This document shows positions 61,290-64,000 of a stretch of DNA of 64,000 bases, piece by piece. Where the stretch lies: the NCBI RefSeq assembly GCF_038396675.1, contig NC_088921.1, forward strand, positions 70,724,501-70,788,500. Reading direction: 5' to 3'. Below the pieces are notes generated by a model, which saw only the letters and a program-made list of their open reading frames with translations, ran no database searches and was not told the origin of the DNA. The position numbers were made by a program, and so were the translations under genes. Origin of the DNA: Hydra vulgaris (Eukaryota; Cnidaria; Hydrozoa; Anthoathecata; Hydridae). Numbering within the stretch: the first letter of the stretch is position 1; every line of letters starts with the position of its first letter.

Positions 61290-61828
61290 AAAGTAAAAGA
61301 AGTCTTTTACTGATAGTTTAGATTGAGAAAAAATGCCAATCATGACATCATACTGAGTAGGGTTAAGCTTTATAAATGGATAACTTGATTTATTTTACTT
61401 AATAAGTAAAAAGGTAAATGGGTAACTTGATATATTTTACTTGATGTAATTAACCAGTAAATTATTGCTGTAACAACCAATCAATGATCAAGCTTGCAGA
61501 TATGGTCAATAATATGGGTGATTGCAATAATAATTTACCAAAAAATTCAAAGGTATGTAATTACCTTTAAGTTATACTATTAATCAATTTTACCAATTTT
61601 ACTGAGCTCAACCTACTGAGATACATACTGAGATGGGTTTAAATGAAAATAATTGTACATAAATCAAACATAGAATTTAAAAGAAAACTAAATAGTATAT
61701 GGTGAAATTTATTTACATATTAGTAGAATGTGTCAAACCTGGGTTTATGCTAAGTCCCAAGTCTAAATTAATCATGAGTATTTAAAGAACACTAGGCAGT
61801 TCTGTCATAAACCTTTGCAATTTCTAAA
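61290..61828. other. KIFAP3 intron, unassigned
   Basis: AT-rich, no exon or element recognised. Confidence 0.4.
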
Positions 61829-62029
61829 TATAGTTTCAAAGTTGATTTTAAAATATATTTTCAAAGTTAATTTTAAGTTATAGTTTATAAATTAATATTG
61901 AAATATAGTTTTAAAGTTAATACTGAAATATAGTTTCAAAGTTAATTTTGAAACTATATTTTAAAATTATTTTTGAAATATAGTTTCAAAGTTAATTTTG
62001 AAATACAGTTCTGTAGTTAAATTTGATAT
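61829..62029. repeat. 25-bp minisatellite, eight units
   Basis: The unit is TAGTTTCAAAGTTAATTTTG plus AAATA. The TTTCAAAG core recurs every 25 bp from 61834 through 62009 with increasing decay at the edges. Confidence 0.9.
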
Positions 62030-62219
62030 TTTTGGAGAAATAAAAGCAATGTTTATGATGTTAATGCAAAACTTAAAAAGTTTTGGCTAATCTTAGTAGC
62101 TTATATTAATAATGACCATTTTGCTTTTTTTAAGAATGCAATAAGGTAACTACTGCTAATGACAGTTTTATATAACTCATTATGGTAGCTGGTGTTTGAG
62201 AAAGATAACTTTAATAATT

Positions 62220-62700
62220 AACATACAACACAGCAAGCACAAGACATCTTTAAGATTGCCTTATTCAGTTCTTTAACTGGTCTTATATTCAAATGATGTC
62301 TTTAAGACATTTAATAGACAATAAAACAACCTTTTTTTTCTGCTTATCTAAGACCTCTTGAATGCATCTAAAAGATGTTTTCAAATAGACTGTATAATCA
62401 TGAAAACTATTTACACCTTTGTAAGATGTCACAATAATGTATATTTTTTCTTGATATTAACTTTTGTAATACCCTCTTAAAGATGTATTTAAAAAGATGG
62501 CATGAAAAAAAAATTGCATTTTCATAAGCTGCGAATTTTTTTCATTATAAGTCAAGGATATTCAAAGTGGTGGGGATCAAACTTAAAGCTTCTTGCTTAC
62601 AAAGAAAGCACTATACCACACACAACTACAGCAATTGGTCTTTAAGCACTTGAGGCACTCTGTTCAAGTGCTTAAAGATATTTCTAAGATGTCTTGAATG
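62220..62700 (-). repeat. SINE-like repeat with tRNA-derived head
   Basis: On the minus strand 62637-62566 reads TGGTATAGTGC (A-box-like) and AAGTTTGATCCCCACC (B-box-like), with TTTGTAA in the anticodon-loop position. It lacks a matching 5' acceptor strand, so it is not a tRNA gene. Repeated AAGATGTCTT motifs over 62240-62470 may be its tail. A 15-bp hairpin (TCTTTAAGCACTTGA, 62639-62653, with 62664-62678) adjoins it. Confidence 0.4.
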
Positions 62701-63110
62701 CGTCTTTCTGACAGATAATAGCAACCATTATAAGACATTTTATTTGTTGTAAAGATGTTAGTAGTTTTATAGATACAATATGGTGGCAAGGTTAGTTAGT
62801 TCAACTGTTTTGCAAAATATAAAGTTTTTTTCTTTTACCAGTAAACCACTAATTAGGACATTATCAGCTCTCATTCACTTTAACCATACAGCTTTGTTGA
62901 CTTGATAATTGTATTAACTTTCACCTATTAGCCAACTTTTCTAGACAAAAAGTGTCAAAGATTTTATCTTTATTCATTTTCCAAGTTAAAAGTGAATTTG
63001 GTGGAATATCAAGAAATTTCATAACCAGTTTGTTTGTTCTTTTTCTCCACTTTGTATTGTTTTCTTTATGCAGTCTGATACCATGATTTTTTTAAACATA
63101 GGAAATTAAA
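62701..63110. other. AT-rich spacer
   Basis: No gene or element recognised. Confidence 0.4.
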
Positions 63111-63114
63111 TGCC

Positions 63115-63453
<339 letters not shown>

Positions 63454-63762
63454 TATTAGGGCCTTGCGAATCAGAATTTTTAGAATGTATATATTTACAT
63501 ATATATGTGTATATATATGTATATATATATAACTATGAATGCAAGTTTAGATAATAACTCTGATGCTACACTGAAATAGCCTGCTGCTTGGATCTTCAGT
63601 ACATACATTGACGATCTTTTAGCCTAATGCCTTGAAGGAGTGCCACTAACTGAGGATTTAGCATGGGTTATACCTTTATTTATTCTTTGTTTTTCTCTCC
63701 TTTTTCTATAAACACTGTATGCTATAAATGTAGGAAAAACTGGTAACAATTTTTTATCTATC

Positions 63763-64000
63763 AGGGTGGCCACACTTTTTTTGTATGAAAAAATTAGGAT
63801 AATTAAGTATAATTTAGGAGATTTTTAAAGGTTTTTAAGGAGATTTATCGGGAAATTTGAAAAAAAAGGATAAAAATCTTAGGAGATTTTAGGAGGATTT
63901 CAAAAATAAAGTGGCACTAAAAATTTTTTATCTTATTTAAAAACTGTAAGAATGCCTAGCTAAGATAATTAAGATAAAATTAGGGGCACTAACACTGTTA
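63763..64000. mobile_element. Left end of a hAT-like element
   Basis: CAGGGTGGCCACACTTTTTT begins like many hAT terminal repeats (CAGGGTGGCCA). TTAGGAGATTTT-type repeats (63810-63900) are common in such ends. The right end is not in the window or not recognised. Confidence 0.45.

Noticed and set aside
63540..63690. Possible upstream KIFAP3 exon or polyprotein fragment
   Set aside because: Neither strand gives a convincing frame or recognisable KIFAP3 armadillo sequence.

Overview
The window is very AT-rich, full of (TA)n microsatellites and crowded with decayed transposable elements of many classes. Two single-copy animal genes sit among them. The mix suggests a cnidarian genome, most likely Hydra: chicken-repeat/L2-like LINEs, a GIY-YIG Penelope-like element, Tc1, mariner, pogo and hAT elements, and animal TMEM86 and KIFAP3 genes with GT-AG introns. 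The species is an inference from composition and family content; no marker here proves it.

Layout. 1-1404: a promoter-like block with a heat-shock-element-like array, followed by a full-length Tc1 transposase with three in-frame stops. 1405-4968: AT-rich sequence with one hairpin and a TA tract. 4969-5661 (minus): the last coding exon of a TMEM86/YhhN lysoplasmalogenase gene. 5740-9310: hairpin elements, a 246-bp palindrome and a decayed gene with FSDGC...QNKN motifs that may be a poorly described transposase. 9860-14800: two copies of a LINE called family A here; the second is split by a hAT-type element with an 8-bp target duplication. 17460-22283: family B LINE fragments and tRNA-derived SINE copies. 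22850-25060: a complete pogo/Tigger element with terminal repeats and an intron. 27278-28420: a mariner pseudogene cut off by a TA tract. 29539-30889: a non-autonomous element with TA target site and 27-bp terminal repeats. 30951-33831: a Penelope-like element with terminal direct repeats, a palindromic 5' end and a hammerhead-like motif. 34100-38230: two more family B LINE fragments.

39548-61287 (minus) is the 3' half of the gene for kinesin-associated protein 3 (KIFAP3/KAP), the non-motor subunit of heterotrimeric kinesin-II, which drives anterograde intraflagellar transport. I resolve seven exons totalling 1287 nt (428 codons plus stop). Phases agree at every junction and one intron has a GC donor. 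The introns are bloated by transposons: at least five family A LINE copies in the last intron, a complete 4.3-kb hAT element plus LINE fragments in the next, and a Tc1 element, a LINE fragment and a hairpin MITE in the 56744-60231 intron. The 5' exons are not visible and probably lie beyond 64000.

61290-64000 holds a 25-bp minisatellite, a SINE-like tRNA remnant, a long TA tract and the start of a hAT-like element. Nearly every mobile-element ORF has stops, frameshifts or a lost catalytic residue, so the window reads as a graveyard around two working genes. I see no bacterial operon, CRISPR array, rRNA or intact tRNA gene.
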